Shown: positions 53,040 through 62,641 of the stretch, piece after piece
How positions within the stretch are numbered: position 1 is the first letter of the stretch
Layout: the number at the start of each line of letters is the position of its first letter
From: Pseudobdellovibrio exovorus JSS
GTDB lineage: Bacteria; Bdellovibrionota; Bdellovibrionia; Bdellovibrionales; Bdellovibrionaceae
Reading direction: 5' to 3'
Assembly (NCBI RefSeq): GCF_000348725.1
Contig: NC_020813.1
Location: 248,001-312,000 of the forward strand
DNA length: 64,000 nt
Made by a program: the position numbers and the translations under genes
The notes under the pieces: generated by a model
What the model saw: only the letters and a program-made list of their open reading frames with translations
What the model was told of the DNA's origin: nothing
Database searches by the model: none

Positions 53040-53150
53040 TCCAAAAGCATAGCAGCTTTGAATTCTTGCTTGCAAGCCAGAGGGAATAGCGCTGTAGTAA
53101 GTTCATCGGTAAAAATATAATAAATATACAGAAATTATAAAGGAGCACAG

Positions 53151-53600
53151 ATGATGCACTATTTTTTGTTAGAAATGCCAGATTATTGGTTGGATATTGC
53201 AGCCCTTATTCTACGTCTTTTTATTGGTGTTTGTTTTGTGATTCATGGCTTGGGTAAGTTGGGTGTTGTGGGCTCTGGAAACATGGCAGGATTTGAAGGC
53301 TGGCTAAAGAGTTTGAATGTGCCCTTCCCTGCATTGCAGGCTCGCGCCGCTATGGTGACCGAAATTTTGGGTGGTGTGCTTATTGCCATCGGATTATTTA
53401 CCCGTGTGGGAACTGTGGCCTGCATTTTCGTGATGCTCGTTGCGGCGGTGGTCGGTCACAAAGGTGGTGGCTACTTAATCACCAACAATCCCCCAGGCAA
53501 CGAATACACTGTGAACTTAGCGGCCGTCTTAGTTGCGATGACTTTGATTGGACCGGGGGCTTTTTCTTTAGATGCCCTTTTATTCCCTATGCCGCTATAG
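53151..53600 (+). CDS. DoxX family membrane protein
   Basis: 149 residues (148 from the second ATG) with AAAGGAG upstream. Four membrane helices: LILRLFIGVCFVIHGLGKL, then AAMVTEILGGVLIAIGLFTRVG, the DoxX signature. This is the larger, MauE/DoxX-type subset. Precedes the pirin gene by 200 bp. Confidence 0.88.
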   Translation: MMHYFLLEMPDYWLDIAALILRLFIGVCFVIHGLGKLGVVGSGNMAGFEGWLKSLNVPFPALQARAAMVTEILGGVLIAIGLFTRVGTVACIFVMLVAAVVGHKGGGYLITNNPPGNEYTVNLAAVLVAMTLIGPGAFSLDALLFPMPL

Positions 53601-53799
53601 GCATTCGCAGAGCAGACATCATAAGTTCGCATAAATTCTACATAAAATCTAACATGAAATCTAATAGGCAAGCTATAGATAAAATTGATTGAAATTATCT
53701 AAACCTTGCCATTTCTCTATTAAGACTCATATTTAGAATGATTCTGTGTGATCACCTATGTGATCAGATAAATAATCAGAAATAGAAAAGAGAGAATTT

Positions 53800-54750
53800 A
53801 TGAAAAAACTCGTATTAAAACAAAGAGGCGATCGTCCACACTGGGTCGGAGACGGCTTTCCTGTGCGCTCAATTTTCACATATAACGATTTAGCCCATCA
53901 AATTTCACCATTTTTATTAATGGACTATGCTGGTCCGGCAGAGTTTCCTCCTGCTGAGGATAACCATATTCGTGGAGTCGACTCACATCCCCATCGTGGT
54001 TTTGAAACAGTCACTGTCGTTTATCACGGAGAAGTGGAGCATCGTGATTCCTCTGGTGGCGGTGGCATTATCAAACCGGGCGATGTGCAATGGATGACGG
54101 CGGCCTCTGGTTTAGTACATGAAGAAAAACATGGTAAAGAATTTTCTAAAAAAGGTGGCCGTTTCGAGATGGTGCAGCTTTGGGTGAACTTACCGCAAAA
54201 AGATAAAATGTCGAAACCTCGTTATCAGGGAATTAAAAACGAACAAATTCCTGTAGTAACATTGCACGATGCAGATAAGTCAGATGTGGTAGCTGGAACT
54301 TTGCGTTTGATCGCAGGTGAGTTCCGCAATACGTCTACGACAATAGGCCCTGCGAAGACTTTCACGCCGATCAATCTGTGGGATATTCAGGTGAAAGCGG
54401 GAAGTCGTGTACGCCTTCCTGTAGTTGAAGGGCGCACGGCGACTTTGTTTGTGTTGAAAGGACAAATTCAAACTCCGTCTGTAGATACGACGGGTGCGTC
54501 TGGTCCTTCAGCGGGAGTGACTACAGTAAATGAAGCTGAGCTGGCGATATTTGAACGCTCGTCTACTGAAGTGGAATTTACTGTCACGCAAGATAGCCAG
54601 TTGTTATTCATGGGTGGTGAACCGATTGAAGAACCAATCGTGGGTTACGGACCATTTGTGATGAACACAACGGCGGAAATCTATCAAGCTTTCGATGATT
54701 TTAACTCAGGTAAAATGGGTGAAATTTCAAATATTGAAGGCACGGAATAG
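53800..54750 (+). CDS. Pirin family protein (long form)
   Basis: 316 residues with GAGAGAA upstream. Cupin metal motif SHPHRGFETVTVVYHGEVEHRD (HPHRG, then E and H), then GDVQWMTAASGLVHEE. This is the canonical pirin rather than the YhaK-like form at 9719. Pirins act as iron-dependent dioxygenases or redox regulators. Confidence 0.93.
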   Translation: MKKLVLKQRGDRPHWVGDGFPVRSIFTYNDLAHQISPFLLMDYAGPAEFPPAEDNHIRGVDSHPHRGFETVTVVYHGEVEHRDSSGGGGIIKPGDVQWMTAASGLVHEEKHGKEFSKKGGRFEMVQLWVNLPQKDKMSKPRYQGIKNEQIPVVTLHDADKSDVVAGTLRLIAGEFRNTSTTIGPAKTFTPINLWDIQVKAGSRVRLPVVEGRTATLFVLKGQIQTPSVDTTGASGPSAGVTTVNEAELAIFERSSTEVEFTVTQDSQLLFMGGEPIEEPIVGYGPFVMNTTAEIYQAFDDFNSGKMGEISNIEGTE

Positions 54751-55149
54751 AACGGATCTAATTTAAAAATAAATTTAGTTCGATGACATATCGTGTCCGT
54801 AAATAAGGCCTGGCACCCAAAAAAAGAGGGGACCACCGCGGCACGGACGTAGTTAAAATGCCGCAGTGGCTGCAGGAATAAAAGACACGCACCGCCCCCG
54901 GTGGTGATCACTCTGTGGCGGAAGAGAGAATTCTCTACAGAGCGTGAAAGTGGATGATGGGATTAAACCCGTCGTCCTCTTACTTTGTAGTAATGCAGAT
55001 GGCGTTCCATCCCTGCGATGTGGCTAAATCACTTTTAAATCCGATTAAACGGAAATTTGTACGGAATGGCGCTGAGGTCTGGGGTAAAGCAGAACGCTTG
55101 CGTGGATTATAGCCCCAAGATAATCTTGTGTATATTTTGGAGACGTCTC
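54751..55149 (+). ncRNA. 399-bp structured gap, candidate non-coding RNA or leader
   Basis: No credible gene lies here. The first half has several hairpins: GTCCGT (54795-54800) with ACGGAC (54843-54848); GCAG-TGG-CTGC (54863-54873); CACCG-CCCC-CGGTG (54890-54903); CTCTGT/ACAGAG (54911-54942) around palindrome AGAGAATTCTCT; and the 10-bp stem GGATGATGGG/CCCGTCGTCC (54952-54977) with two G-U pairs. It is more GC-rich than flanking gaps. I could not match RNase P, tmRNA, SRP, 6S or a familiar riboswitch. Strand is inferred from the downstream gene. Confidence 0.4.
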
Positions 55150-56043
55150 ATGGCGGGAACCAGTCTTTTAGCATTGATTGATGATATTGCTTCAACATTA
55201 GACGATGTTGCAGTGTTAACAAAAGTAGCAGCGAAAAAAACCAGCGGAGTTTTAGGCGACGATTTGGCCTTGAATGCAGAACAAGTGTCAGGCGTAGCTT
55301 CTGAGCGTGAGCTTCCAGTGGTGTGGGCTGTGGCTAAAGGTTCGGTGATTAATAAAATTATATTAGTTCCATCGGCCTTATTAATTAGTCAATTACTTCC
55401 ATGGTTGGTGACACCTCTGTTGATGTTGGGTGGAGCTTATCTGTGTTTTGAAGGCTTTGAAAAAGTTTTCGAAAAACTTCTGCACGCGTGGAATAAAAAA
55501 TCCAAAAATCAATCTGCTGAATTGCACCTTGTTCCGGATTTGCCCGTGATCGATGAAGCGCAAAAAATTAAAGGTGCGATTCGTACCGATTTTATTTTAT
55601 CAGCCGAGATCGTGGTGATCGCCTTAGGAACTGTCACGGCAGAGCCTCTGCTAAGACAGTTTTTAGTATTGGCGGGTATTGCGACCGTGATGACGATTGG
55701 GGTGTATGGTTTGGTCGCGGCTATCGTGAAATTAGACGATGCTGGTTTATATCTAAATCAGAAACATCATTCGCGCTTCAGTCAAATTCTAGGAAGTTCT
55801 ATTGTGACTGCGGCTCCTCGCCTGATGAAGGCATTAGGAGTTGTGGGAACCATCGCGATGTTTCTTGTGGGTGGTGGTATCCTTGTGCATGGAATCTCTT
55901 ACTTGCATCACATGCAAGTTCAGATGTCGAGTGTGACGTCTTCAGGGCTTAGCCTTGTTACAGGAATTGTGGGCGGCGGTTTAGTTTTTCTTTTAGTGAA
56001 GTGGATTTTGAAGCCACTTCGCCAGTGGCTCCGTCCCTCATAG
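55150..56043 (+). CDS. DUF808 family inner-membrane protein (YedI-like)
   Basis: From ATG 55150 (GGAG seven bases upstream), 297 residues. [33 protein letters not shown]-type start, then multiple membrane helices; these are the DUF808 hallmarks. Function unknown. Preceded by the structured 399-bp gap. Confidence 0.92.
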   Translation: MAGTSLLALIDDIASTLDDVAVLTKVAAKKTSGVLGDDLALNAEQVSGVASERELPVVWAVAKGSVINKIILVPSALLISQLLPWLVTPLLMLGGAYLCFEGFEKVFEKLLHAWNKKSKNQSAELHLVPDLPVIDEAQKIKGAIRTDFILSAEIVVIALGTVTAEPLLRQFLVLAGIATVMTIGVYGLVAAIVKLDDAGLYLNQKHHSRFSQILGSSIVTAAPRLMKALGVVGTIAMFLVGGGILVHGISYLHHMQVQMSSVTSSGLSLVTGIVGGGLVFLLVKWILKPLRQWLRPS

Positions 56044-56046
56044 TAA

Positions 56047-57240
56047 TTAATAAGCAAAAAGAGAACGACAAGTTTTAACGGCTCCGGTAGGTCGCCAACC
56101 GGAAAGAATGCGTTCGACAGTGCGACTCTTAGAGAGCTTCGGTGCAAAATTTAAAACCAAACCTGTACCTGTTAAAACAACGAAACCTAAGTTCGCAAAT
56201 GGCATTCCGACCATTGAGCCGATTGCCGCTAATACAGAAACACCTGACCCTGTAAATAGAGCCACATTCTTAAATACACTGGCTTGCGATGACCAATTGG
56301 GATTCATGCGCTCTAACTGCTGGGTGGCTTTTAAGACTCCGACTTCAAATATACCCTGTGAGGCCGTGGACTTGGCCACCGTCATAAAGAGATTTTCGGT
56401 CACTGGAATATTCAATAAAGACATAGACGTACGGATCACCAATAAAAAGCCAGTTTCTAGCATGGCCCAGCGACTGTACATTTCCACTTCGCGCATAGCT
56501 CGTTCTGCTCGTGCAGGTTCGAGGCCATCATTAGCAGGAAGTAGGCGTAATCGTTTAGCGGTGTTAACCATTAATACTGAGTTGGCTAACCACTTCATCA
56601 CCACATCACTTTTTAATTGGATGGCTCCGGACATAGCTCCGGCAAGGCTGCCAATGAGCAGAGCGTGCTCCATTGGAACTCCGGCTCCGATCACAAGACC
56701 ACTGGAAACCACAGCGGTATTGGCAACAAAACGCACAAAAGACAAAGTCATATTGTAGTTACGTTTAAAGAAGCTGGCCGCATTCGGTGGAGCCACTGTT
56801 GTCGCTGCGGGTTTTGATTTGTTATCTGCACGGATTGAGTTTTCAATTTCAGTGGCTACATTTTTTACTGGAGTTTCGAGACTCTGCGGACGAGCATCCG
56901 TTGTTTTGACTTCGATACGGAAAAATTCGTTGGTCTCGGGCTGTTGGCGGGTTTTTGCTAAAATTTCTTGGCGCGCGCGATTCAGGTCTTCTGCGGTGTG
57001 GATGTCATAACTTTGAACTTCAATATGAACAGTTCCTTCTGGAGTGTTCAACGGAGTTGTGCTCATGAACGTCTGCTGAGGACGAGGATTGGCAGAGTTG
57101 ATGTTAGAACGGGGGCCAGTCGCCGAACTATTTCCAGAGCCATTGTTATTGGCGTAGGCCGGTAGTCCCGACAATGTCAGCACAACGGTCTGAATTAAGG
57201 TGATAGCTAATTTTTGTAGAGCCAATGGCCTATTTTTCAT
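56047..57240 (-). CDS. Uncharacterised signal-peptide membrane protein
   Basis: 397 residues: signal peptide (to PAYAN, about 31), an Asn/Ser-rich then polar region to about residue 160, followed by several hydrophobic helices (SFVRFVANTAVVSSGLVIGAG, FLLVIRTSMSLL, GSGVSVLAAIGSMVG). I do not recognise the family. The conserved EVQSYDIHTAEDLNRARQEI stretch in the polar part looks like a folded periplasmic domain. Divergent from the thioesterase gene. Confidence 0.65.
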   Translation of the reverse strand: MKNRPLALQKLAITLIQTVVLTLSGLPAYANNNGSGNSSATGPRSNINSANPRPQQTFMSTTPLNTPEGTVHIEVQSYDIHTAEDLNRARQEILAKTRQQPETNEFFRIEVKTTDARPQSLETPVKNVATEIENSIRADNKSKPAATTVAPPNAASFFKRNYNMTLSFVRFVANTAVVSSGLVIGAGVPMEHALLIGSLAGAMSGAIQLKSDVVMKWLANSVLMVNTAKRLRLLPANDGLEPARAERAMREVEMYSRWAMLETGFLLVIRTSMSLLNIPVTENLFMTVAKSTASQGIFEVGVLKATQQLERMNPNWSSQASVFKNVALFTGSGVSVLAAIGSMVGMPFANLGFVVLTGTGLVLNFAPKLSKSRTVERILSGWRPTGAVKTCRSLFAY

Positions 57241-57333
57241 ATCAGGGGCTATGTAGCTAAAGTCGTGCCCATTTATAAAGAAATTTAGTAGATCTGAGGT
57301 GACTTCAACTGTCTAAACCTTATCTATCATCCG

Positions 57334-57360
57334 AAAATCGACCCTAAAATGTCGATTTTT
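57334..57360 (+). terminator. Hairpin with T-run upstream of the thioesterase gene
   Basis: Nine-base arms AAAATCGAC / GTCGATTTT around an eight-base loop, followed by a T and CTT. On the plus strand this is intrinsic-terminator-like and would sit in the leader of the thioesterase mRNA, suggesting attenuation. Confidence 0.45.
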
Positions 57361-57387
57361 CTTAGGCTTTCAGGCAACATAAAACCC

Positions 57388-58161
57388 ATGAGCACCTCAT
57401 CTGAAACGACAGAAAAAAGAATATGGGAAGAGGAATATAAGATCACCTCTTACCTTGTGAACCTACGTGGACGCGCAGGGCTTTATGCCATTTTAAATTT
57501 GATTCAAGATGTGGGCTGGATGCATGCGATTGCGGCGCAAGTACGTCTTCCTGCAAATCTGGCGTGGGTGTTTACTCGCCAAAAGCTCGTGATGTCGCAG
57601 TGGCCGAAGTGGAATGAAACTATCAGTATTCGCACGTGGCTGCGCCCACCGGAAAGCGCGGCGTTTATTTTGCGTGATTATGAGATCATTTTAAATGGTC
57701 AGGTGATTGGAACCTGCACCAGTACTTTTGCTGTTATTGACACACAAACTCGTAAGATTGCAGCACAAGAGTGGTCTGAATACGAACAACTCTTTCGCAC
57801 AGGGACTGCATTACCTCATCATCCAGTGAAGATTCCCTATCGTGAGGACGCACAGGATTTAACTGTCTTTGAAGTGCGTAATAGTGACATTGATCTTAAC
57901 AATCATGTTAACAATACCAAATATGCGAAGTGGATTTTAGATTCTATTTCGATTGATACCCTCCGTGCCGGAGTCGATTTACTAGAATATGAAGTGAACT
58001 TCCTAGCAGAAGCAAGGTCCGGAGACCGCGTAACCGTACAAAGCTGTGCCGAAGAAAAGTTAGAAGGCCAAAGCGATAGTGCCACCGCTTTGATTCAGTT
58101 CCAAGGCGTACGTGTGTCCGATAAAAAGACCATCTTTACTGCGAAACTTCGCGTAAGATAA
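57388..58161 (+). CDS. Acyl-ACP thioesterase-like protein
   Basis: From ATG 57388, 257 residues of double-hotdog fold. WEEEYKITSYLVNLRGRAGLYAILNLIQDVG and DLNNHVNNTKYAKWIL, the latter a match to the catalytic Asn-His-(Cys/Glu) region of bacterial FatA-like thioesterases. It would release free fatty acids from acyl-carrier protein. Confidence 0.85.
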   Translation: MSTSSETTEKRIWEEEYKITSYLVNLRGRAGLYAILNLIQDVGWMHAIAAQVRLPANLAWVFTRQKLVMSQWPKWNETISIRTWLRPPESAAFILRDYEIILNGQVIGTCTSTFAVIDTQTRKIAAQEWSEYEQLFRTGTALPHHPVKIPYREDAQDLTVFEVRNSDIDLNNHVNNTKYAKWILDSISIDTLRAGVDLLEYEVNFLAEARSGDRVTVQSCAEEKLEGQSDSATALIQFQGVRVSDKKTIFTAKLRVR

Positions 58162-58183
58162 AATAAATAAACGAGTAAAAATT

Positions 58184-59125
58184 ATGATTAAGAAAATATC
58201 TGTAGCTATGTTGGTTGTCATTTTAGGCCTTGTGGCTTTCGGACCGGGGTGGGTGTATTGGCGTTCTCCGCATGTTCGTCCTGTTGAAATCAGCGAAGAT
58301 TTTCTGAGCTACGTTCACAATAAAGAAGCGAGTTTTACTGGAGTCAAACAAGATAACAGTTCTTTTTTCGCTTTCAATGCCCCTCAGACTCAGTCAACAG
58401 ATGTGGCACTCGTTTATCTACATGGTTTTTCAGCGAGTCCGCGCGAGATTTCTCCGGTAATGGAAAGTGTAGGGGCAATGACGAAGTCCCATGTGTATTT
58501 TCCTCGCTTAGCAGGTCATGGGTTACAAGACGGGCAGATGTTTGACCTCACGTCTGATGAGTTATTTCAAGATGCAGAAGAGTCATACCAAGTGGCCAAA
58601 CGCCTAGGAAAAAAAATCGTTTTAGTAGGCACATCTACAGGGGGAACTCTGGCGTTGTGGCTGGCGTCCCGTCATTCTGATATTGCAGGTTTAGTTTTGA
58701 TTTCTCCGAACTTAGGAATACGCGATCCACGTGGCTTCTTAGCTGGTGGACCTCTGGGGTATTGGATCGCACGCGCAGTAGTTGGACCATATCATCAATG
58801 GAAACCACGCAATCCAGAACAAGAAAAATTCTGGACAACGAAGTACAGTGTCAACGGAGTGCGTGCCATGACCGATGTGGTTCGTGAAGTCGAGCGTTTA
58901 GACTTTTCAAAAATACAAATTCCAACATTGATGTTGTGGACGGAAAAAGATCGTGTGGTGAATATAGAAAGAGCTAAAGAGCTACTTAGTCAGATGTCGT
59001 CTTCAACTAAAGAGTTTGTAGAAATTAAATCTAACAATCATGTCTTAGCCGGGAATATCACATCACCCGAGACAACAAATGATGTTGTTGATGTGGTGTC
59101 TAAATTTGTTTTAGATCTAAAATAA
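58184..59125 (+). CDS. Alpha/beta hydrolase, membrane-anchored
   Basis: 313 residues with an N-terminal anchor (about 5-25). YLHGFSASPREISPVM, nucleophile GTSTGGTLAL, Asp in LWTEKDRVV, His in SNNHVLAGN. Monoglyceride-lipase-like layout of carboxylesterases. 22 bp downstream of the thioesterase gene and likely in its operon, which links it to acyl-lipid metabolism. Confidence 0.85.
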   Translation: MIKKISVAMLVVILGLVAFGPGWVYWRSPHVRPVEISEDFLSYVHNKEASFTGVKQDNSSFFAFNAPQTQSTDVALVYLHGFSASPREISPVMESVGAMTKSHVYFPRLAGHGLQDGQMFDLTSDELFQDAEESYQVAKRLGKKIVLVGTSTGGTLALWLASRHSDIAGLVLISPNLGIRDPRGFLAGGPLGYWIARAVVGPYHQWKPRNPEQEKFWTTKYSVNGVRAMTDVVREVERLDFSKIQIPTLMLWTEKDRVVNIERAKELLSQMSSSTKEFVEIKSNNHVLAGNITSPETTNDVVDVVSKFVLDLK

Positions 59126-59130
59126 ACAAA

Positions 59131-59186
59131 AACTCTTTTGATAGAATTGCTTATTAAGACGAAATAAGCAGGTTTTCGCAAGAGTT
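59131..59186. terminator. Nested stem-loop after the hydrolase gene
   Basis: Inner arms TGCTTATT / AATAAGCA (59148-59170) sit inside outer arms AACTCTT (59131-59137) and AAGAGTT (59180-59186). Begins five bases after the stop codon. No strong T-run. Confidence 0.45.
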
Positions 59187-59279
59187 GAAAACCAAATGAA
59201 ATCAAACATTGAATTTCTTGTGTTTTGAATGAGGCCGCCTTATGTGTAGTGAAACATCTATGACTGAGGAGGTCTAAGT

Positions 59280-60035
59280 ATGGATCGTGAAGTCAAAACC
59301 GTCATGCACTCGATTAAGTTTAGAACGTTAACTGTAAAAGAAATCAAAATGTTAAATCCAAAGATGAAGGAAGTTACTTTTACTTCAGAAGATTTACAGG
59401 ATTTTGTTAGCGCGTCTCCGGATGATCATATTAAGCTTTTCTTTCCTTATCCAGATGAAGAGGTGGCGCAAAAACCAGATCTATCAAAAGAAGCGACTGA
59501 AAGTAGTCGTCCACCAATTATGCGTGATTATACTCCGCGCGCTTATAATAATGAAAAACAAGAACTCATAATTGATTTCTTCTTGCATGCAGAAGGCGCT
59601 GGAGCGAATTGGGCACGTCAAGCGCAAGTCGGTTCAAAACTTCTAATTGCAGGTCCACGGGGATCGCGTGTTGTTCCGTATACTTTTGATGGCTACTGGC
59701 TCATCGGGGATGAGTCGTTTATGCCCTCAGTGGCGCGGCGATTAGAGGAAATTCCAGCGGACATCCCTGTGGATGTTGTTTTAATTCTAAATGAGGAAGA
59801 AAATAAGATTGCTCTTCCAGAAAGAAAGAATCTCAAGGTACAATGGTTTTATAAAGCGTCGGCCCAGATAGAAGATTATGTTCAAATCTTGTCGGAAAAA
59901 GCGAAACCACAAGGGGACTACTACGCTTGGGTCGGCTGTGAAAAACAAATTGCGATGGCCTTAAAAGATGTTCTGGCGAAAAATTTTGGATTTAATCCGG
60001 AATGGGTTTCGGCAAAAGGGTATTGGAGTAAATAA
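59280..60035 (+). CDS. Siderophore-interacting protein (FAD-dependent ferric-siderophore reductase)
   Basis: 251 residues with strong GAGGAGG. The FAD-binding motif is RDYTPRAY, then DFFLHAEGAGANWARQAQVGSKLLIAGPRGS: the ViuB/YqjH signature. C-terminal SIP domain with VWVG-like YYAWVGCEKQIAMALKDVL. It reduces and releases iron from imported siderophores. Confidence 0.92.
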   Translation: MDREVKTVMHSIKFRTLTVKEIKMLNPKMKEVTFTSEDLQDFVSASPDDHIKLFFPYPDEEVAQKPDLSKEATESSRPPIMRDYTPRAYNNEKQELIIDFFLHAEGAGANWARQAQVGSKLLIAGPRGSRVVPYTFDGYWLIGDESFMPSVARRLEEIPADIPVDVVLILNEEENKIALPERKNLKVQWFYKASAQIEDYVQILSEKAKPQGDYYAWVGCEKQIAMALKDVLAKNFGFNPEWVSAKGYWSK

Positions 60036-60042
60036 GAGTATT

Positions 60043-60624
60043 ATGCGTTCAAAAATCGGTTTCATTTATATTTTAAGTGCGGTTATACAAGTCAGTTCAC
60101 TCTTAAGCCCAAATTCAGCGTGGGCAGAGCCATCTGATATCTATGTGATCCGTCATGCTGAAAAACCGAATGATGACAGTCAGACACATCTCTCTAAAAA
60201 AGGTTATGAACGCGCACAGGCACTAGTTCAGGTTTTCAGTTCTGAAAATAGTCGATTTAAAGTGCCACAGGTGATTGTGGCTCAACACCCTAGAAAGAAA
60301 AAAGGCTCGATTCGCTCGATTGAAACGGCCGCGCCTTTGGCGGAGTCTCTGGGCCTTGAAGTTGATACGTCGTTCGAGGTCAAAGATGCCCTCAATATGG
60401 CGAGACATGTTCTATCATCTGACGAAACTGATGGAAAAGTTGTTTTGATCGTCTGGGGACATGACGAGATTCCAGACATTGCTAAAGCTTTTGGAGCTAA
60501 GAACCTTTCTTATTGGAGGTCTCAGGATTTTGATCGCGTTTGGTATTTTAAATTTCGTAATGGCAAACTAGAGCGATCTGAAAACCTACCAATGCAGGCA
60601 TTACCCGGCGATTCTAAAAAATAA
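60043..60624 (+). CDS. Secreted histidine-phosphatase-family protein
   Basis: From ATG 60043, 193 residues with a signal peptide (to SAWAEP). The RHG motif is RHAEKP, followed by LSKKGYERAQAL and WGHDEIPDIAKAFG (second catalytic His). Small periplasmic histidine phosphatase; SixA-like or pyrophosphate-type roles are possible. Eight bases after the SIP stop. Confidence 0.8.
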   Translation: MRSKIGFIYILSAVIQVSSLLSPNSAWAEPSDIYVIRHAEKPNDDSQTHLSKKGYERAQALVQVFSSENSRFKVPQVIVAQHPRKKKGSIRSIETAAPLAESLGLEVDTSFEVKDALNMARHVLSSDETDGKVVLIVWGHDEIPDIAKAFGAKNLSYWRSQDFDRVWYFKFRNGKLERSENLPMQALPGDSKK

Positions 60625-60683
60625 TAAATCGTTCATGTCCGAAAACGGCTAAAAAAATGAAGTTTTTGTGGTAGAACTAAACC

Positions 60684-62138
60684 ATGAAGGCAAAATCTGA
60701 CATTTATTACAGCGCTATGATAGCACGGGACCCGCGCTTTGATGGCAAGTTCTTCATAGGGGTAAAAACGACAGGCATCTATTGTCGTCCGATTTGTCCC
60801 GCCAAACCTAAAAAAGAAAATATTGAATACTTCCACAGTCATATCGAAGCTGAAAAAGCAGGGTATCGTCCTTGTCTGCGCTGCCGCCCTGAAAGTGCGC
60901 CGCTGTCTCCGGCATGGGTTGGAAAATCGGCGGTGGTCCAGCGAGCTGTGAAGGTTTTAAATTCGCAGGATACAATCGAGTTCAGTGAAGATCAGTTTGC
61001 CGTTCAGTTTGGTGTCAGTGCACGACATTTGCGTCGACTTTTTATAGAGGAAATCGGCAAAACACCTAAGCAATTATCTTTTGAAAATAGACTGAATTTA
61101 GCACGCAAGCTGATAACGGAAACCGTGTTGCCGATGTCGGAAGTGGCTTATGCCGCAGGATTTTCTTCCGTTCGGCGTTTTAATGATGCCTTTAAAGATC
61201 GTTTTAAAAAGTCTCCGCGGGAAATTCGCAGAGTACCTATTTTAGATGACGAGGGACTCAGCATCACAATTCCCTATCGTCCTCCCTTTGATTTTTCTGG
61301 GCTTATGCAATCCTATCAAAGCCATCGCATTGGTCAGTTGGAATGGTTCACCGATGGACAAATGCATCGGGTGATAGAATTTAATGGTAAGGTCGGACAG
61401 ATCAGTATTAGAAATGATGAAAAGAAGTCCCACTTAGTAGTGAAAATTCAGTTTCCAGATACGTCTGTAATGCACACTCTGATTTCACGGGTACGAAACC
61501 TTTTTGATTTAGATTCCGATCCTGCTTTGATAGCTAATGCTTTAGAGTCCGATAGCCAAGTCAAGAAACTCTTAAAAACCTGTCCGGGAATTCGGATGCC
61601 GTCGGGGTGGAGTCCTTTCGAGGTGGCCATAGCCACGATACTGGGACAGTTGGTAAGCTTAGAACAAGCGCGCTCTTTAGTGAGTCAGTTGATTGAAATT
61701 GCGGGACAAGAAACTCAATATCAAATAAATGGTCAGCGGATAAAACTTTTTCCGACACCACAGCAAATAGTTAAAGCAGATTTGTCCAAATTGAAAACTA
61801 CGGGACTTCGTAAGCAGACACTGGTTGATTTTTCTAAGGCGATATTATCTGGCGAAATTTCTTTAGAACCAACTCAAGATGTTGAAGAGTTCAAAAAGAA
61901 AGTGATGACGATTAAAGGGATCGGTCTGTGGACGGCTCAGTATATGTCCATGAAGGTTTTGCGTGATACGGATTCATTTCCAGCCAGTGATTTGATTTTA
62001 AAAAGAGCCCTTGAAATTCATTCCTCTGAGGTCATCGCGGCGATGGCGCCATGGCGAGGCTATGTGGCCGCTCTGTTCTGGCGTGTGTATGCACAAGAGT
62101 TAAAGAAAACAAAAAAAGTAAAAGGAAGTTCAACATGA
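60684..62138 (+). CDS. Ada-AlkA fusion: methylphosphotriester sensor, AraC regulator and 3-methyladenine glycosylase
   Basis: 484 residues. Ada zinc domain: C34, C38, C64, C67 (GIYCRPICPAK, CLRCRP); AraC helix-turn-helix (about 80-185: FGVSARHLRRLFIEEIGKTP); AlkA_N; HhH-GPD glycosylase (MKTCPGIRMPSGWSPFEVAIATILGQLV-type, GIGLWTAQYM, then DSFPASD with the catalytic Asp at about 435). It senses methylated DNA backbone via the N-terminal Cys, switches on repair genes, and excises N3-methyladenine. Coupled to Ogt. Confidence 0.93.
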   Translation: MKAKSDIYYSAMIARDPRFDGKFFIGVKTTGIYCRPICPAKPKKENIEYFHSHIEAEKAGYRPCLRCRPESAPLSPAWVGKSAVVQRAVKVLNSQDTIEFSEDQFAVQFGVSARHLRRLFIEEIGKTPKQLSFENRLNLARKLITETVLPMSEVAYAAGFSSVRRFNDAFKDRFKKSPREIRRVPILDDEGLSITIPYRPPFDFSGLMQSYQSHRIGQLEWFTDGQMHRVIEFNGKVGQISIRNDEKKSHLVVKIQFPDTSVMHTLISRVRNLFDLDSDPALIANALESDSQVKKLLKTCPGIRMPSGWSPFEVAIATILGQLVSLEQARSLVSQLIEIAGQETQYQINGQRIKLFPTPQQIVKADLSKLKTTGLRKQTLVDFSKAILSGEISLEPTQDVEEFKKKVMTIKGIGLWTAQYMSMKVLRDTDSFPASDLILKRALEIHSSEVIAAMAPWRGYVAALFWRVYAQELKKTKKVKGSST

Positions 62139-62641
62139 TGAAAGTGCAAAGAAAAATTAATTCAGCAGTAGGGGTAATATACTTGGTCGCATCAGAAAAA
62201 TACTTGCACGGAATTTTTTGGAAAGATCAAAAAATTCAAAAGGAAGAAGCTGCATCTTCAGCTCATTCATCAGCTTCTAAAATTCTAGACAAAACCGAAT
62301 GTCAGATAGGCGAGTACTTAGCTGGAAAGCGCCAAGAGTTTAATATTCCGATACAGATGGACGGCACCGCTTTTCAAAAGCGAGTGTGGGCACGTTTAGC
62401 GCAAATCCCCTATGGCGAGACCAGATCTTATAAGGATATAGCCAAAGAGCTTAAAGATGCGAATGCCAGTCGTGCGGTGGGAACTGCCAATGGGCGTAAT
62501 CCGATCAGTTTGATTGTACCCTGTCATCGTGTTATCTCTTCAGACGGAACAATGGGCGGCTATGCTGGTGGGCTCAGTATCAAAGAAATGCTACTGAATT
62601 TAGAAAAGACAAACATGAAAAAGACAGGAAAACTAAAATGA
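62135..62641 (+). CDS. ogt: Methylated-DNA-protein cysteine methyltransferase
   Basis: 168 residues from ATG 62135 (or 167 from the next ATG). The active site PCHRV with C130, then GGYAGGLSIKEMLLNLE. Removes alkyl groups from O6-guanine by a one-use transfer. The first ATG overlaps the Ada-AlkA stop, so the pair is translationally coupled and likely Ada-induced. Confidence 0.92.
   Translation: MMKVQRKINSAVGVIYLVASEKYLHGIFWKDQKIQKEEAASSAHSSASKILDKTECQIGEYLAGKRQEFNIPIQMDGTAFQKRVWARLAQIPYGETRSYKDIAKELKDANASRAVGTANGRNPISLIVPCHRVISSDGTMGGYAGGLSIKEMLLNLEKTNMKKTGKLK

Noticed and set aside
53151-55149. Group II intron, RNase P, tmRNA, SRP RNA or 6S RNA in the 54751-55149 gap
   Set aside because: No GAGGAAAGUCC-like, tRNA-like end, SRP tetraloop or domain V signature is visible, so only a generic structured-RNA call was kept.
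56108-56758. Long plus-strand frame (216 codons) opposite the 397-residue membrane protein gene
   Set aside because: It is the antisense of a gene with a clear signal peptide and hydrophobic helices, has no ribosome-binding site, and its translation is low-complexity Ser/Thr/Arg.
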